This document shows positions 9,144 through 17,934 of a stretch of DNA of 64,000 nt, piece after piece. The stretch's first letter is position 1. The number at the start of each line of letters is the position of its first letter. The notes under the pieces are model-generated. The model was not told the origin of the DNA, ran no database searches, and saw nothing but the letters and a program-made list of their open reading frames with translations. The DNA is from an uncultured Flavobacteriaceae bacterium (GTDB lineage Bacteria > Bacteroidota > Bacteroidia > Flavobacteriales > Flavobacteriaceae), in contig CALSMD010000001.1 in assembly GCA_943787365.1 (NCBI GenBank), positions 558,001 to 622,000 of the forward strand, written 5' to 3'. Position numbers and translations under genes: made by a program.

Positions 9144-9754
9144 ATGGGAGGAGGTGGAAGTATTCAAGGAATGATTACAAGTCTGAAAAATAATAGAAAA
9201 TTGCTCAGAAAAAAAAGACTGTTCAGACCTGAAAAAACGTTTTTAAGAATTAAGAAGGAATACATCAAATCTGCTGAAGGTGAACTCAATTTAAAAAATG
9301 CTACTGGAAGACAATTAAGAGATATTCGTGTCAAAGTTCTCAAAAGACGAAAAAAAATGAATTCGTCAGGATAGTCATATTTATTTCCTTTATTTCAGTT
9401 TTTAGTTTAATAGCTTATGATTACATTAAGAGTTCTAAAGCACTTAACGAACTAAATGAAAAGAGAGAACTTAAACTAAAATCAGATCAGTATTATTCCT
9501 TGATTGCTGAAGGAGATGAATGGTTGAAAACGCGGAAATGGCACAATGCAATTTTTCAATATAAAAAAGCACTTGTTATTTTTCCGAATGACTACAGTAT
9601 CCATTATCGATTAGCGAATGCTTATTGTCTCAGGTGTGAAGATGAATTTAAAGACTGTAACAAAGCTAAAAAATTACTTGATAAATTAATGAATCAATTC
9701 CCAGACAAGCTTGAATTGTTGAAGCTTAAAAAAATACTGGAATTTGAATACTAA
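9144..9754 (+). CDS. small membrane/TPR-like protein read in two frames (-1 shift at an A8 tract)
   Basis: The first frame (9144-9374, 76 aa) starts MGGGGSIQGM and is very basic. It is a conserved flavobacterial N-terminus of unknown function. The -1 frame, open from before the first stop to 9754, encodes a transmembrane segment (FVRIVIFISFISVFSLIAY), then a soluble part with a TPR-like GDEWLKTRKWHNAIFQYKKA motif and paired cysteines. It has no ATG before 9500. Joining the frames at the heptamer A AAA AAA (9350-9356) gives 203 residues with a sensible order: basic cytosolic region, membrane helix, TPR. The cause may be a missing A, a decayed gene or real -1 frameshifting. Confidence 0.65.
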
Positions 9755-9784
9755 TAATTTACTAACCCCTAAAAATAATAAAAA

Positions 9785-10255
9785 ATGAAAAACACAATTC
9801 TTAAAGTAACACTGGTTTTGGCAATCGCTTTCACCTATTCCTGTGGGGGGAAAACAAAACATAAACAGGACGACACCCAAGTTGAAAAAAAAGAAAAAAC
9901 GGATGAACTTCATCAATCCGAGCAAAATGGACTTGTATTAAACAATGGAAAACCTTGGCTTGCAAATTCCGAAACAACGGTAGGCGTTGAGAATATGCAG
10001 GAAATCATGAAGAACTTCACTGAGAAGTCCTCTGTAAAAGCCTACGAGACACTCTCTAAACGTTTAAAATCAGAATTTTCAATGGTTTTTGAAAAATGCA
10101 CCATGAAAGGAGAAGCACACAATCAATTACATAATTTTTTAATTCCAATTAACGATTTATTTGAACCCTTAGCTTCATCAAATCTAAAAGAATGTCAAGA
10201 CAGTTATAACAAATTAAACAGTCATCTTAAAGTATATCAAACGTATTTTAAGTGA
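9785..10255 (+). CDS. hypothetical lipoprotein
   Basis: A 156-residue protein with a type II signal peptide: a lysine start, hydrophobic core LKVTLVLAIAFT and lipobox YSC with the modified cysteine near residue 20. A charged linker of Lys, Asp, Glu and Gln follows. The mature part is helical, with the conserved-looking NNGKPWLANSETT and a long C-terminal helical pair containing two cysteines (KCTMKG and KECQD). It should be anchored to the periplasmic face of a membrane. I do not recognise a named domain. Confidence 0.75.
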   Translation: MKNTILKVTLVLAIAFTYSCGGKTKHKQDDTQVEKKEKTDELHQSEQNGLVLNNGKPWLANSETTVGVENMQEIMKNFTEKSSVKAYETLSKRLKSEFSMVFEKCTMKGEAHNQLHNFLIPINDLFEPLASSNLKECQDSYNKLNSHLKVYQTYFK

Positions 10256-10341
10256 TGGACATAATGATCGATTAAAACTCCCCAGACTTTTCGTTTCGCT
10301 ATTTGCGTTGTTTCTATAAAATTTGTATCATTACAACCGCT

Positions 10342-10821
10342 ATGAAAGCAGCCACCGTTGTACAACTCAAAAAAGAATTAGAAACCTTAGATCCCGAGCA
10401 TTTAAAAACGCTCTGTTTGCGATTGGCGCGTTTTAAATTAGAAAATAAGGAGCTACTCACCTATTTACTTTTTGAATCGGAAGATGAAGCCTATTATATC
10501 GAAGGCATCAAAGAACAGGCAGATTTGTTATTCCAGGAAATCAATACCAAAAGCTATTTTTACATCAAAAAAAGTGTACGTAAAATTTTACGGATGCTTA
10601 AAAAACATGCACGGTATTCTAACCAAAAAGAAACCGAAATTGAGCTCCTCCTCTATTATTGTTACAAACTCAAAACTTTCAAACCTTCCATCAACAACAA
10701 TGTGACGCTTACCAATATTTATTTACGACAAATAGAAAGCATTGAAAAAAAAATAATTAAATTACACGAAGATTTACAATATGATTTCAATACCCAACTG
10801 AAAGAGATAACGGATCTTTAA
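10342..10821 (+). CDS. conserved hypothetical protein
   Basis: A 159-residue cytosolic, helix-rich, lysine-rich protein. It has no signal peptide and no membrane segment. I chose the ATG of MKAATVVQLKKEL at 10342. The in-frame ATG at 10303 would add a cysteine-rich stretch (MRCFYKICIITTA) that does not resemble the rest and lies in the likely leader. The gene ends 12 nt before the glucokinase start, suggesting one transcript. No domain recognised and no function proposed. Confidence 0.75.
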   Translation: MKAATVVQLKKELETLDPEHLKTLCLRLARFKLENKELLTYLLFESEDEAYYIEGIKEQADLLFQEINTKSYFYIKKSVRKILRMLKKHARYSNQKETEIELLLYYCYKLKTFKPSINNNVTLTNIYLRQIESIEKKIIKLHEDLQYDFNTQLKEITDL

Positions 10822-10833
10822 AAAACATATCTT

Positions 10834-11575
10834 ATGCAAATTTTAGGAATAGACATTGGAGGTACAGGCATAAAAGCTGCCATTGTAGACTAGTAAAACA
10901 GGTGAACTTTTAAGTGAACGACTTCGAGTCCCAACACCAAAACCTGCCACTCCAGAAAGTGTTGCCAACGAGCTAAAAACACTTATAGACTCCTTTGAAT
11001 GGAAAGGGCCTGTAGGAATTTCGTTTCCAACAGTCATTAAAAATGGCAAAGCCATGCAGCATGGCAATCTCGATAAATCGTGGCAGTACACACAAGTAGA
11101 TGCACTGTTTAAAGCCAAAACGGGCAATGACTTTTACATCGTAAATGATGCCGATGCTGCCGCTATGGGGGTCATGGAATTTGGGATCGGTAAAAACCAA
11201 ATGGGTTTGGTGATTACCATTACTTTAGGAACGGGTATTGGTTCTGGTGTATTTTTTAATGGTCAATTATTATCTAATTTTGAATTGGGTCGAATGTACG
11301 GTCGTAAAGGAGATATCATGGAATATTTTGCAGCAGATTCTGCAAGGAAACGAGAAGAATGGAGTTTTAAAACTTGGGGGAAGCGGGTCAATTTCTTTTT
11401 AACCCATGTTGAAAACACTTTCAATCCGGACCTTATTATCATTGGCGGAGGAGTCAGTAAAAAAATGGAAAAGTTTGAGGCATATCTTGATATCCAAACG
11501 CCCATCAAAGCAGCCGAATTAAAAAACAATGCGGGAATTATTGGGGCAGCCATTTTTGCTAATAAAAATTGTTGA
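10834..11575 (+). pseudogene. ppgK: polyphosphate glucokinase (ROK family), +1 frameshift after codon 19
   Basis: The start MQILGIDIGGTGIKAAIVD is the ROK phosphate-binding motif, then TAG at 10891-10893 interrupts. Skipping one base there continues as SKTGELLSERLRVPTP and stays open to the stop, giving 246 residues, the normal family length. Later motifs are intact: GPVGISFP, VNDADAAAMG, the phosphate loop TLGTGIGSG, DAARKREEWS-like DSARKREEWSF, and PDLIIIGGGVSKK. The intact enzyme phosphorylates glucose with polyphosphate. The conserved body downstream of the break argues for a recent mutation, a sequencing indel or recoding rather than old decay. Confidence 0.85.
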
Positions 11576-11645
11576 AATTAGCCTAAAATTTCTTTTTTAA
11601 TATTTTTTTATTATCTTTATACCTGCAACCCCAAATTGCTATAGT

Positions 11646-12008
11646 ATGAACACGCCTACAGATCGAATTTTTCGATTGACATATATTCCAGAACACATCC
11701 ACCTCACTCGGATGCTCATCACTGATATTACAATTTCACAGGACACCTCTCTAATTTTGTATCAAGTACCTTTTGGGCTCACTAAGTCTCCTAGCAGAGC
11801 TTGGAAAAAAGTGTTAATGGAAACTTGGCACTCTGTAATACAACATAACGAACGTGTTTCAAATACTGTTATATGGGTCTTTCACAATCGCATCATGATT
11901 GACAAGGTTTCCATTGAATTGGTGAAGAATGAATTAGAAACCCTCTTGGCTGTCGCTATTGAAAAAACCAATAAACAGATGAAAATGAGATCACAACTCG
12001 CTATTTAA
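11646..12008 (+). CDS. hypothetical protein
   Basis: A 120-residue protein with mixed alpha/beta composition and no signal peptide or membrane segment. Its C-terminus ends in a helical region TLLAVAIEKTNKQMKM. Its last 8 nt overlap the convergent holA gene. A TATCTTTA sequence about 25 nt upstream resembles a -7 box. No family recognised; the start ATG is preceded by an AT-rich leader. Confidence 0.65.
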   Translation: MNTPTDRIFRLTYIPEHIHLTRMLITDITISQDTSLILYQVPFGLTKSPSRAWKKVLMETWHSVIQHNERVSNTVIWVFHNRIMIDKVSIELVKNELETLLAVAIEKTNKQMKMRSQLAI

Positions 12009-13003
12009 GAATGTTATAAATCAACTCGTTATACAAATCTTTTGGAGTAAGATTGGCACCAACCCCTTTGCTTTTCGTATCATAGGTTCGTAGCGTTTCT
12101 AACACCCCACTGATCCGTTTCATGGGGAAATTTCGAGACACTGCAATGTATTCATTTACAAAATAAGGATTGACTCCCAATGCTTTTGCAACTGTTCTTG
12201 GGTTTTTATCTCGAACCGTATGCAAGGTCATCAGTTTTGTGAAATACATATACAAGATTGATATGGTCAACACAAACGGATGTTGTTTTGAATTCTGCGC
12301 AAAATAACGCACGATTTGATAGGCTTTTTTATGATCCAAATGTCCCAACGCCTTTTGCAATTCGAAGTTGTTGAAATCTTTAGAAATTCCAATATTTTCT
12401 TCAATGATTTCAGGGGTGATTTCTTTTTGAGCCCCCACCACAATTTCTAACTTATTGAGTTCATTGGCAATTTTACTCAAATCATTCCCTAAAAACTCTG
12501 TCAGCATCAAAGCTGCTTTTGGAGTAATCGTAATCTGTTTCGCTCTTAAGAAGCTTTGAATCCAACTCGGAATTTTATCTTCGTATATTTTTTTACTTTC
12601 AAAAACTACCGCTGATTTAGAAAGTGTTTTATAAAGTGCTTTTCGTTTATCTAAAGTTTTATATTTATAATTAAAAACCAAGACCGTTGTTGGTTGCGGA
12701 TTTTTAGCATAATCTACAAGTTGTTCAATTGTTTTGATAAGATTTTGAGCTTCTTTTACAATGATAACTTGGCGTTCAGCCATCATCGGATACCGCTTGG
12801 CATTGGAAACAATATCTTGAACAGTGCACTCTTTTCCATAAAGTCACCATCTGATTGAATCCTTTCTCTTCTTCCGCCAACACATGAGACTCAATATAGT
12901 CAGAAATGACATCAATATAATAGGCCTCCTCACCCATTAAAAAATAAATGGGCGCAATTCTTCCTCCTTTAATGTCAGTTAACAGCTGGTTCGTAGTATT
13001 CAT
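12001..13003 (-). pseudogene. holA: DNA polymerase III subunit delta, single-base frameshift near 12844
   Basis: The delta subunit opens the sliding clamp within the clamp-loader complex and is normally essential. The N-terminal frame gives the family start QLLTDIKGGRIAPIYFLMGEEAYYID, then IES...EEEKGFNQMV. The frame then breaks: the family expects a VLYGKEC-type strand, which appears in the next frame after one extra base at about 12844 (plus-strand t). The rest is open: AKRYPMMAERQVIIVKEAQNL, the linker and the C-terminal collar domain ending LYNELIYNILK. Corrected length is 333 residues, normal for the family. Because the protein is essential, an error in the sequence is the likeliest cause. 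Confidence 0.85.
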
Positions 13004-13029
13004 TCAAAAAAAATTACCAAATTTGTAGT

Positions 13030-13485
13030 GTGCAAAATTTAAATTTTCCAACATATTCGTTCAGGCTCAAAAATAGCGAAAATAATACTCATATTTTTGA
13101 TGTTATCCGTAAAAAATTTGTGGTACTTCAACCCGAAGAATGGGTACGTCAACATTGTGTTCAATATTTAATACAAGAAAAAAACTATCCTATTTCTCTA
13201 ATTAATGTTGAAAAAGTCGTCCTAATCAATGGGCTTAAGAAACGGTATGACATTGTGGTATTCAACCCCGATGGAAGTTTAGCCCTTGTGGTCGAATGCA
13301 AAGCACCAAAGGTTAAAATTACTCAAGCTGCCTTTGATCAAATCGCACGGTATAACTTAACTCTAAAAGCACCTTATTTGATGGTCACCAACGGATTAAA
13401 TCATTATTTTTGCACTATGAATCACGATTTGGAAAGCTTTGAATTTTTAGAAACCCTTCCAAACTATAACACCAAAGAAATTTGA
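13030..13485 (+). CDS. HsdR N-terminal-like (PD-(D/E)XK) protein
   Basis: A 151-residue solo domain related to the N-terminal nuclease domain of type I restriction subunit R (HSDR_N_2). The nuclease core is visible: YDIVVFNPDG then LALVVECKAPK, i.e. D...(E)xK. There are no helicase, methylase or specificity genes nearby, so it is probably not part of a restriction system. In many flavobacteria a gene like this sits beside holA. It starts with GTG, 26 nt from the divergent holA start, and its stop overlaps the glycosyltransferase start. Confidence 0.85.
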   Translation: MQNLNFPTYSFRLKNSENNTHIFDVIRKKFVVLQPEEWVRQHCVQYLIQEKNYPISLINVEKVVLINGLKKRYDIVVFNPDGSLALVVECKAPKVKITQAAFDQIARYNLTLKAPYLMVTNGLNHYFCTMNHDLESFEFLETLPNYNTKEI

Positions 13486-14472
13486 AACTTGCAATTGTCA
13501 TACTGAACTGGAATGGTCAGCAACTGTTAGAAACCTTTCTACCCTCAGTGGTTGCTTACGCTGATGGGCAAGAGGTTTATGTGATTGACAATGCTTCAAC
13601 AGATACATCAGTTTCATTTTTAGAAACCCATTACCCTACTGTTAAATGCATAAAACTAGCATCATAATTTTGGATATGCAGGCGGCTATAACGAAGGATT
13701 AAATCAAATCAATGCCGATGCTTTTTGTTTATTAAATTCAGACATTGAAGTAACTGAAAACTGGTTAAAACCAATTATCAATACTTTTGAAACTGAAATC
13801 AATACAGCCATCATCCAACCTAAAATATTAGATTACCATCAAAAAAACAAGTTTGAATATGCTGGCGCTGGAGGTGGGTGTATCGATCAATTAGGCTATC
13901 CGTACTGTCGAGGGCGTATTTTTGAAACTCTAGAGGAAGATCAGGGGCAATACAACGACCAAAAAGAAGTGTTTTGGGCTTCTGGAGCGTGCTTTTTTAT
14001 AAGAGCGAATGCATTTAAAGATTTGGGAGGATTTGACCCTAAATTCTTCGCACACATGGAAGAAATTGATTTGTGCTGGCGGGCACAAAACAAAGGTATG
14101 AAAGTGACTTATGTAGGAATGTCAACCGTTTACCATGTTGGGGGCGCAAGTTTGAAATCTTCAAACCCAAAAAAAACATTCTTAAATTTTAGAAACAGTC
14201 TATATACCTTGGTTAAAAACACACATCACCCTTTGCTGCTTGTTGTTTTTTTAAGGTTGATATTAGATGGAATTGCCGGAGTTCGCTTCTTGTTACAAGC
14301 AAAACCAAAACACATGATTGCTATTATTAGAGCCCATGGAAGTTTTTATACAGCACTGCCCTATTTACTTCAATTTAGAAAGCAACATCCGACAAGGAAA
14401 ACACACAATCAACTCCCATCAATCGTATGGTCTTATTTTGCACGGAATAAAAAGTATTTTAATAAATTATAA
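13482..14472 (+). pseudogene. glycosyltransferase family 2, +1 frameshift at 13665
   Basis: The N-terminal part KLAIVILNWNGQQLLETFLPS with VIDNASTDTS is the GT2 nucleotide-sugar-binding start. TAA at 13665-13667 ends that frame after IKLAS. Skipping one base continues exactly as the family does: NFGYAGGYNEGLN, LLNSDIEVTENWL (metal-binding region), FWASGACFFIRANAF and FDPKFFAHMEEIDLCWRA. A hydrophobic C-terminal segment is near 250-270. Corrected length is 329 residues. The enzyme probably transfers sugars onto cell-surface glycans. The start is TTG overlapping the previous stop by 4 nt, so expression is translationally coupled. Confidence 0.85.
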
Positions 14473-14544
14473 AAAGTTTTGTTAATCATAGTATTAAGTG
14501 CAATAATTTTATAATTTTACGTTCTATTAAAAAAATATTTTAAG

Positions 14545-15399
14545 ATGAAGAAAATTTATGTATTAGGAGTGACCGCATTAATTGTGCTCGCTTCCTGTGG
14601 CGCCAACAAAGAATTGGTAGCTGCTCAAGAAAAATTAAAAAACACTGAAGATTTATTAAATACAGCCACTGTAAAGTTAAACAGTTGTCTGTCTGATAAG
14701 GCGGTTGCAGATGCAAACCTTACGGCTTTAAGAGACCAATTATCCGATTTAAGAAAAACAAATGATGCACTCATTAGTAGTTCTGAACAAATGACAATGC
14801 TAACCTCTAAAGGAGCTGATAATTTAGAAAAAACCTTAGAAAGTCTTCAAGAAAGGGACTTAAAAATCAATCGTTTACAAGATGCCATCACGAAAAAAGA
14901 CAGTATCACCTTGGCGATTGTATCAAGTTTGAAAAAATCAGTTGGAATTGACGATCCAGACATCGAAATTAATGTCGAAAAAGGAGTGGTTTTTATTTCC
15001 ATTGCTGACAAGTTATTATTTAAGAGTGGTAGCTTTGTAGTCACCGAAAAAGCCAAAGGAGTTTTAGAAAAAGTAGCGAAAGTCATTAATGACAAACCCG
15101 ATTTTGAAGCGATGATTGAAGGACATACGGACAATCGTTCGTATTCAAATGGTGTCTTAGTTGACAACTGGGACTTGAGTGTCAAGCGTTCTACATCTGT
15201 AATCCGAATCTTACAAGTAATGGGAGTTAATCCCGCTCAATTAATTGCTGCAGGACGTAGTAGCTACGTGCCATTAACAGATAATGACACGGCAATGAAC
15301 AGAGCAAAAAATAGACGCACACGTGTGGTTGTACTTCCAAAAATTGATCAATTCTATGAAATGATTGAAAATGAAGTAAAAGCACTTTCTGGTCAATAG
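14545..15399 (+). CDS. OmpA family lipoprotein
   Basis: A 284-residue outer-membrane-associated lipoprotein. The signal peptide ends in lipobox LASC with Cys18 as the lipidated residue. Residues 20-130 form a coiled coil (QEKLKNTEDLLNTATVKL onward). Residues 150-265 are an OmpA_C peptidoglycan-binding domain with FKSGSFVVTEKAKGVL, IEGHTDNRSY and NRAKNRRTRV. It should link the outer membrane to the cell wall. The gene stands alone and ends at a clear terminator. Confidence 0.92.
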   Translation: MKKIYVLGVTALIVLASCGANKELVAAQEKLKNTEDLLNTATVKLNSCLSDKAVADANLTALRDQLSDLRKTNDALISSSEQMTMLTSKGADNLEKTLESLQERDLKINRLQDAITKKDSITLAIVSSLKKSVGIDDPDIEINVEKGVVFISIADKLLFKSGSFVVTEKAKGVLEKVAKVINDKPDFEAMIEGHTDNRSYSNGVLVDNWDLSVKRSTSVIRILQVMGVNPAQLIAAGRSSYVPLTDNDTAMNRAKNRRTRVVVLPKIDQFYEMIENEVKALSGQ

Positions 15400-15423
15400 T
15401 CACTTCAATCTAAAAAAGATTAC

Positions 15424-15452
15424 AAAAGCCCACCGTTTTGGTTGGGCTTTTT
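15424..15452 (+). terminator. rho-independent terminator after the OmpA lipoprotein gene
   Basis: aaaagcccacc and ggttgggctttt form an 11-bp stem (with a wobble) around a loop of five bases, ending in a T-run. It lies 25 nt after the stop. Confidence 0.85.
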
Positions 15453-15453
15453 A

Positions 15454-15484
15454 TTTGAAAGCTAATTCCTTTATTTTATATTTG
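15454..15484 (+). promoter_or_regulatory. promoter of pheT
   Basis: TTTG (15454-15457), 19 nt, then TATATTTG (15477-15484) fit the Bacteroidetes -33/-7 consensus well. The box ends 23 nt before the pheT ATG and lies directly after the preceding terminator. Confidence 0.65.
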
Positions 15485-15507
15485 CTGAAAAGCTATAACA
15501 CCGCATA

Positions 15508-17934
15508 ATGAAGATATCATACAACTGGTTAAAACAATTTATAAAAATTGATTGGACTGCTGAAAAAACTTCTGAACTCCTTACTGATTTAGGTTTAGAA
15601 GTCGAAGGTTTAGATTCGTTTCAATCTGTCAAAGGTGGATTGCAAGGCATCGTTGTAGGCCATGTTCTTACTTGTGAGCAACATCCAAATGCCGATCGAT
15701 TGCGAATCACAACCATTGATGTTGGTGCAAAAAAACCTTTAGCCATTGTGTGTGGCGCTCCGAATGTGACGGCTGGTCAAAAAGTAGCCGTTGCAACCAT
15801 AGGAACCACTTTATATACTGCAGAAGGCGAAGCATGGACCATTAAAAAAGGTAAAATTCGTGGCGAAGAAAGCCACGGCATGTTATGTGCTGAAGATGAA
15901 TTGGGTTTAGGAGCCTCTCATGAAGGAATTATGGTTTTAGATGCTTCTCTTGAAACAGGAAGTCTTTTAGCTAAACATTACGACATTGAAGATGATTTGG
16001 TATTTGACATTGGATTAACTCCAAACCGTGCAGATGCCATGAGTCATTATGGAACTGCAAGAGACTTGATGGCTGGGCTTTCTCAGCATGGCATCAACGC
16101 CAAATTAATAAGTCCTTCCGTGTCTGCTTTTCATGTAGATGATAGAAGTCTTAAAGTCGATATTAATATTGAGGATAAGCAAAAAGCGCCGCGTTATTGT
16201 GGTTTGACAATATCTGACATTACTGTGAAAGACTCTCCTTTATGGCTACAAAATCGACTCAAAGCCATCGGATTAAATCCTATTAACAATATTGTAGATG
16301 CAACAAACTATGTGTTACATGATTTAGGGCAGCCCTTACACGCTTTTGATGCAGATAGAATATCCGGTAAAAAAATTATCGTAAAAACGGTCAAAGCAGG
16401 GACAAAATTTATAACCTTAGACGGCATTGAACGTACGCTTCATAAAGAAGATCTAATGATCTGTGACGCTGAAAAACCATTGTGTATTGCAGGTGTTTTT
16501 GGAGGTGAAAATTCAGGTGTTTCTAAGGAAACGAATTCAATATTTTTAGAAAGTGCTTATTTTAACCCTGTAAGTATTCGGAAAACTGCGAAGAGACATG
16601 CGCTCAACACAGATGCCTCATTCCGATTTGAACGTGGTATCGATCCAAATATTACTAAATATGCGCTCAAAAGAGCCGCTTTATTAATTATCGAAATTGC
16701 AGGTGGAAAAATAACTAGTGATCTGATCGACGAATATCCAAATAAAATTGAGGACGCTCAAGTCTTTTTAACTTTTGAAAAAACAAATCAATTAATTGGG
16801 GAAGAACTTCCTAAGGAAACCATCAAAAGTATTCTGAGCGCTTTAGAAATTAAAGTGAATAATGTGACTGAAAGCGGCTTAGGATTGACCATTCCAGCAT
16901 ACAGAAATGATGTCCAACGTGAGGTGGATGTCATTGAAGAAATTCTTAGAGTGTATGGATACAACAACATTGGAATTACCAATAAATTAAATGCTTCCAT
17001 TTCGAATACCTCTAAATTTGAAAGTTATAAAGTTGAAAACGTAATTGCAAATCAACTTGTCGGACAAGGGTTTTATGAAATCCTAAATAACTCATTGACT
17101 TCAGATAAATATACTGCCTTTAGTGAGCAATTGGAACAGGCACATGAGGTGAAAATATTAAATCCACTAAGTACGGATTTGTCAGTGATGCGTCAATCTT
17201 TGATTTTCTCTGGTTTAGAATCTATTGCGTTTAACATCAACAGACAACAAAGCGATTTAAAGCTTTTTGAATTTGGTAAAACCTATCACAATTTTGAAGC
17301 GAACAAAGAAGAGTTTAACCACCTTTCTATTTTTGTCACTGGAAATAAAACCGAGAAACGTTGGAACACGAAAGAAACAGCCGTTGATTATTTCTATTTA
17401 AAAGGATTGGTTACGGCGGTATTTGAACGCTTAGGGGTTCAAAAACTTAAAAGTTCCCCTTTGACGAATGACGTTTTTAGTGAAGGACAACAACTAAGTG
17501 TTGGAAAACATTCTCTGGTTGAGTTTGGAAGTTTAAAGGCCACCACTTTAAAATCTTTTGGAATTTCTCAAAGCGTATTTTGTGCTAATTTTAATTGGGA
17601 TAACTTACTAAAAGTCATCAATCAACAAACAATTAAGTTTAAGGATATTTCTAAATACCCAGAAGTCAAACGTGATTTTTCATTATTAATCAATGAAGAG
17701 GTGACTTTTGAAAGCATCTTTAAATTAGCGAAACAAACGGAGAATAATTTCTTAAAAGATATCAATCTATTCGATGTCTATACAGGGGATAAATTAGCCG
17801 AAGGCAAAAAAAGTTATGCTGTTAGTTTCACACTACAGGATAAAAATAAAACGCTCACGGATGTTCAAATTGACAAAATAATGTCAAAAATCCAAAAGCG
17901 TTTTGAGTCAGAATTAAGTGCTGAATTGCGTTAA
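15508..17934 (+). CDS. pheT: phenylalanine--tRNA ligase beta subunit
   Basis: An 808-residue subunit of the alpha2-beta2 enzyme that charges tRNA-Phe. Domains in order: N-terminal segment MKISYNWLKQFI; an EMAP-like tRNA-binding domain (about 40-150, with HPNADRLRITTIDVG); B3/B4 editing domain (about 210-390, with NNIVDATNYVLHDLGQPLHAFD); B5 domain (about 405-475, DNA-binding-like fold); the catalytic-like core; and the C-terminal FDX-ACB anticodon-binding domain (KYPEVKRDFSLLI to end). pheS is not in the window. It is monocistronic here and its stop abuts the convergent trxB stop. Confidence 0.97.
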   Translation: MKISYNWLKQFIKIDWTAEKTSELLTDLGLEVEGLDSFQSVKGGLQGIVVGHVLTCEQHPNADRLRITTIDVGAKKPLAIVCGAPNVTAGQKVAVATIGTTLYTAEGEAWTIKKGKIRGEESHGMLCAEDELGLGASHEGIMVLDASLETGSLLAKHYDIEDDLVFDIGLTPNRADAMSHYGTARDLMAGLSQHGINAKLISPSVSAFHVDDRSLKVDINIEDKQKAPRYCGLTISDITVKDSPLWLQNRLKAIGLNPINNIVDATNYVLHDLGQPLHAFDADRISGKKIIVKTVKAGTKFITLDGIERTLHKEDLMICDAEKPLCIAGVFGGENSGVSKETNSIFLESAYFNPVSIRKTAKRHALNTDASFRFERGIDPNITKYALKRAALLIIEIAGGKITSDLIDEYPNKIEDAQVFLTFEKTNQLIGEELPKETIKSILSALEIKVNNVTESGLGLTIPAYRNDVQREVDVIEEILRVYGYNNIGITNKLNASISNTSKFESYKVENVIANQLVGQGFYEILNNSLTSDKYTAFSEQLEQAHEVKILNPLSTDLSVMRQSLIFSGLESIAFNINRQQSDLKLFEFGKTYHNFEANKEEFNHLSIFVTGNKTEKRWNTKETAVDYFYLKGLVTAVFERLGVQKLKSSPLTNDVFSEGQQLSVGKHSLVEFGSLKATTLKSFGISQSVFCANFNWDNLLKVINQQTIKFKDISKYPEVKRDFSLLINEEVTFESIFKLAKQTENNFLKDINLFDVYTGDKLAEGKKSYAVSFTLQDKNKTLTDVQIDKIMSKIQKRFESELSAELR

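Noticed and set aside
13030-13485. Type I restriction system
   Set aside because: Only the HsdR N-terminal nuclease-like domain is present, without helicase, HsdM or HsdS nearby; a solo protein next to holA is usual in this group.
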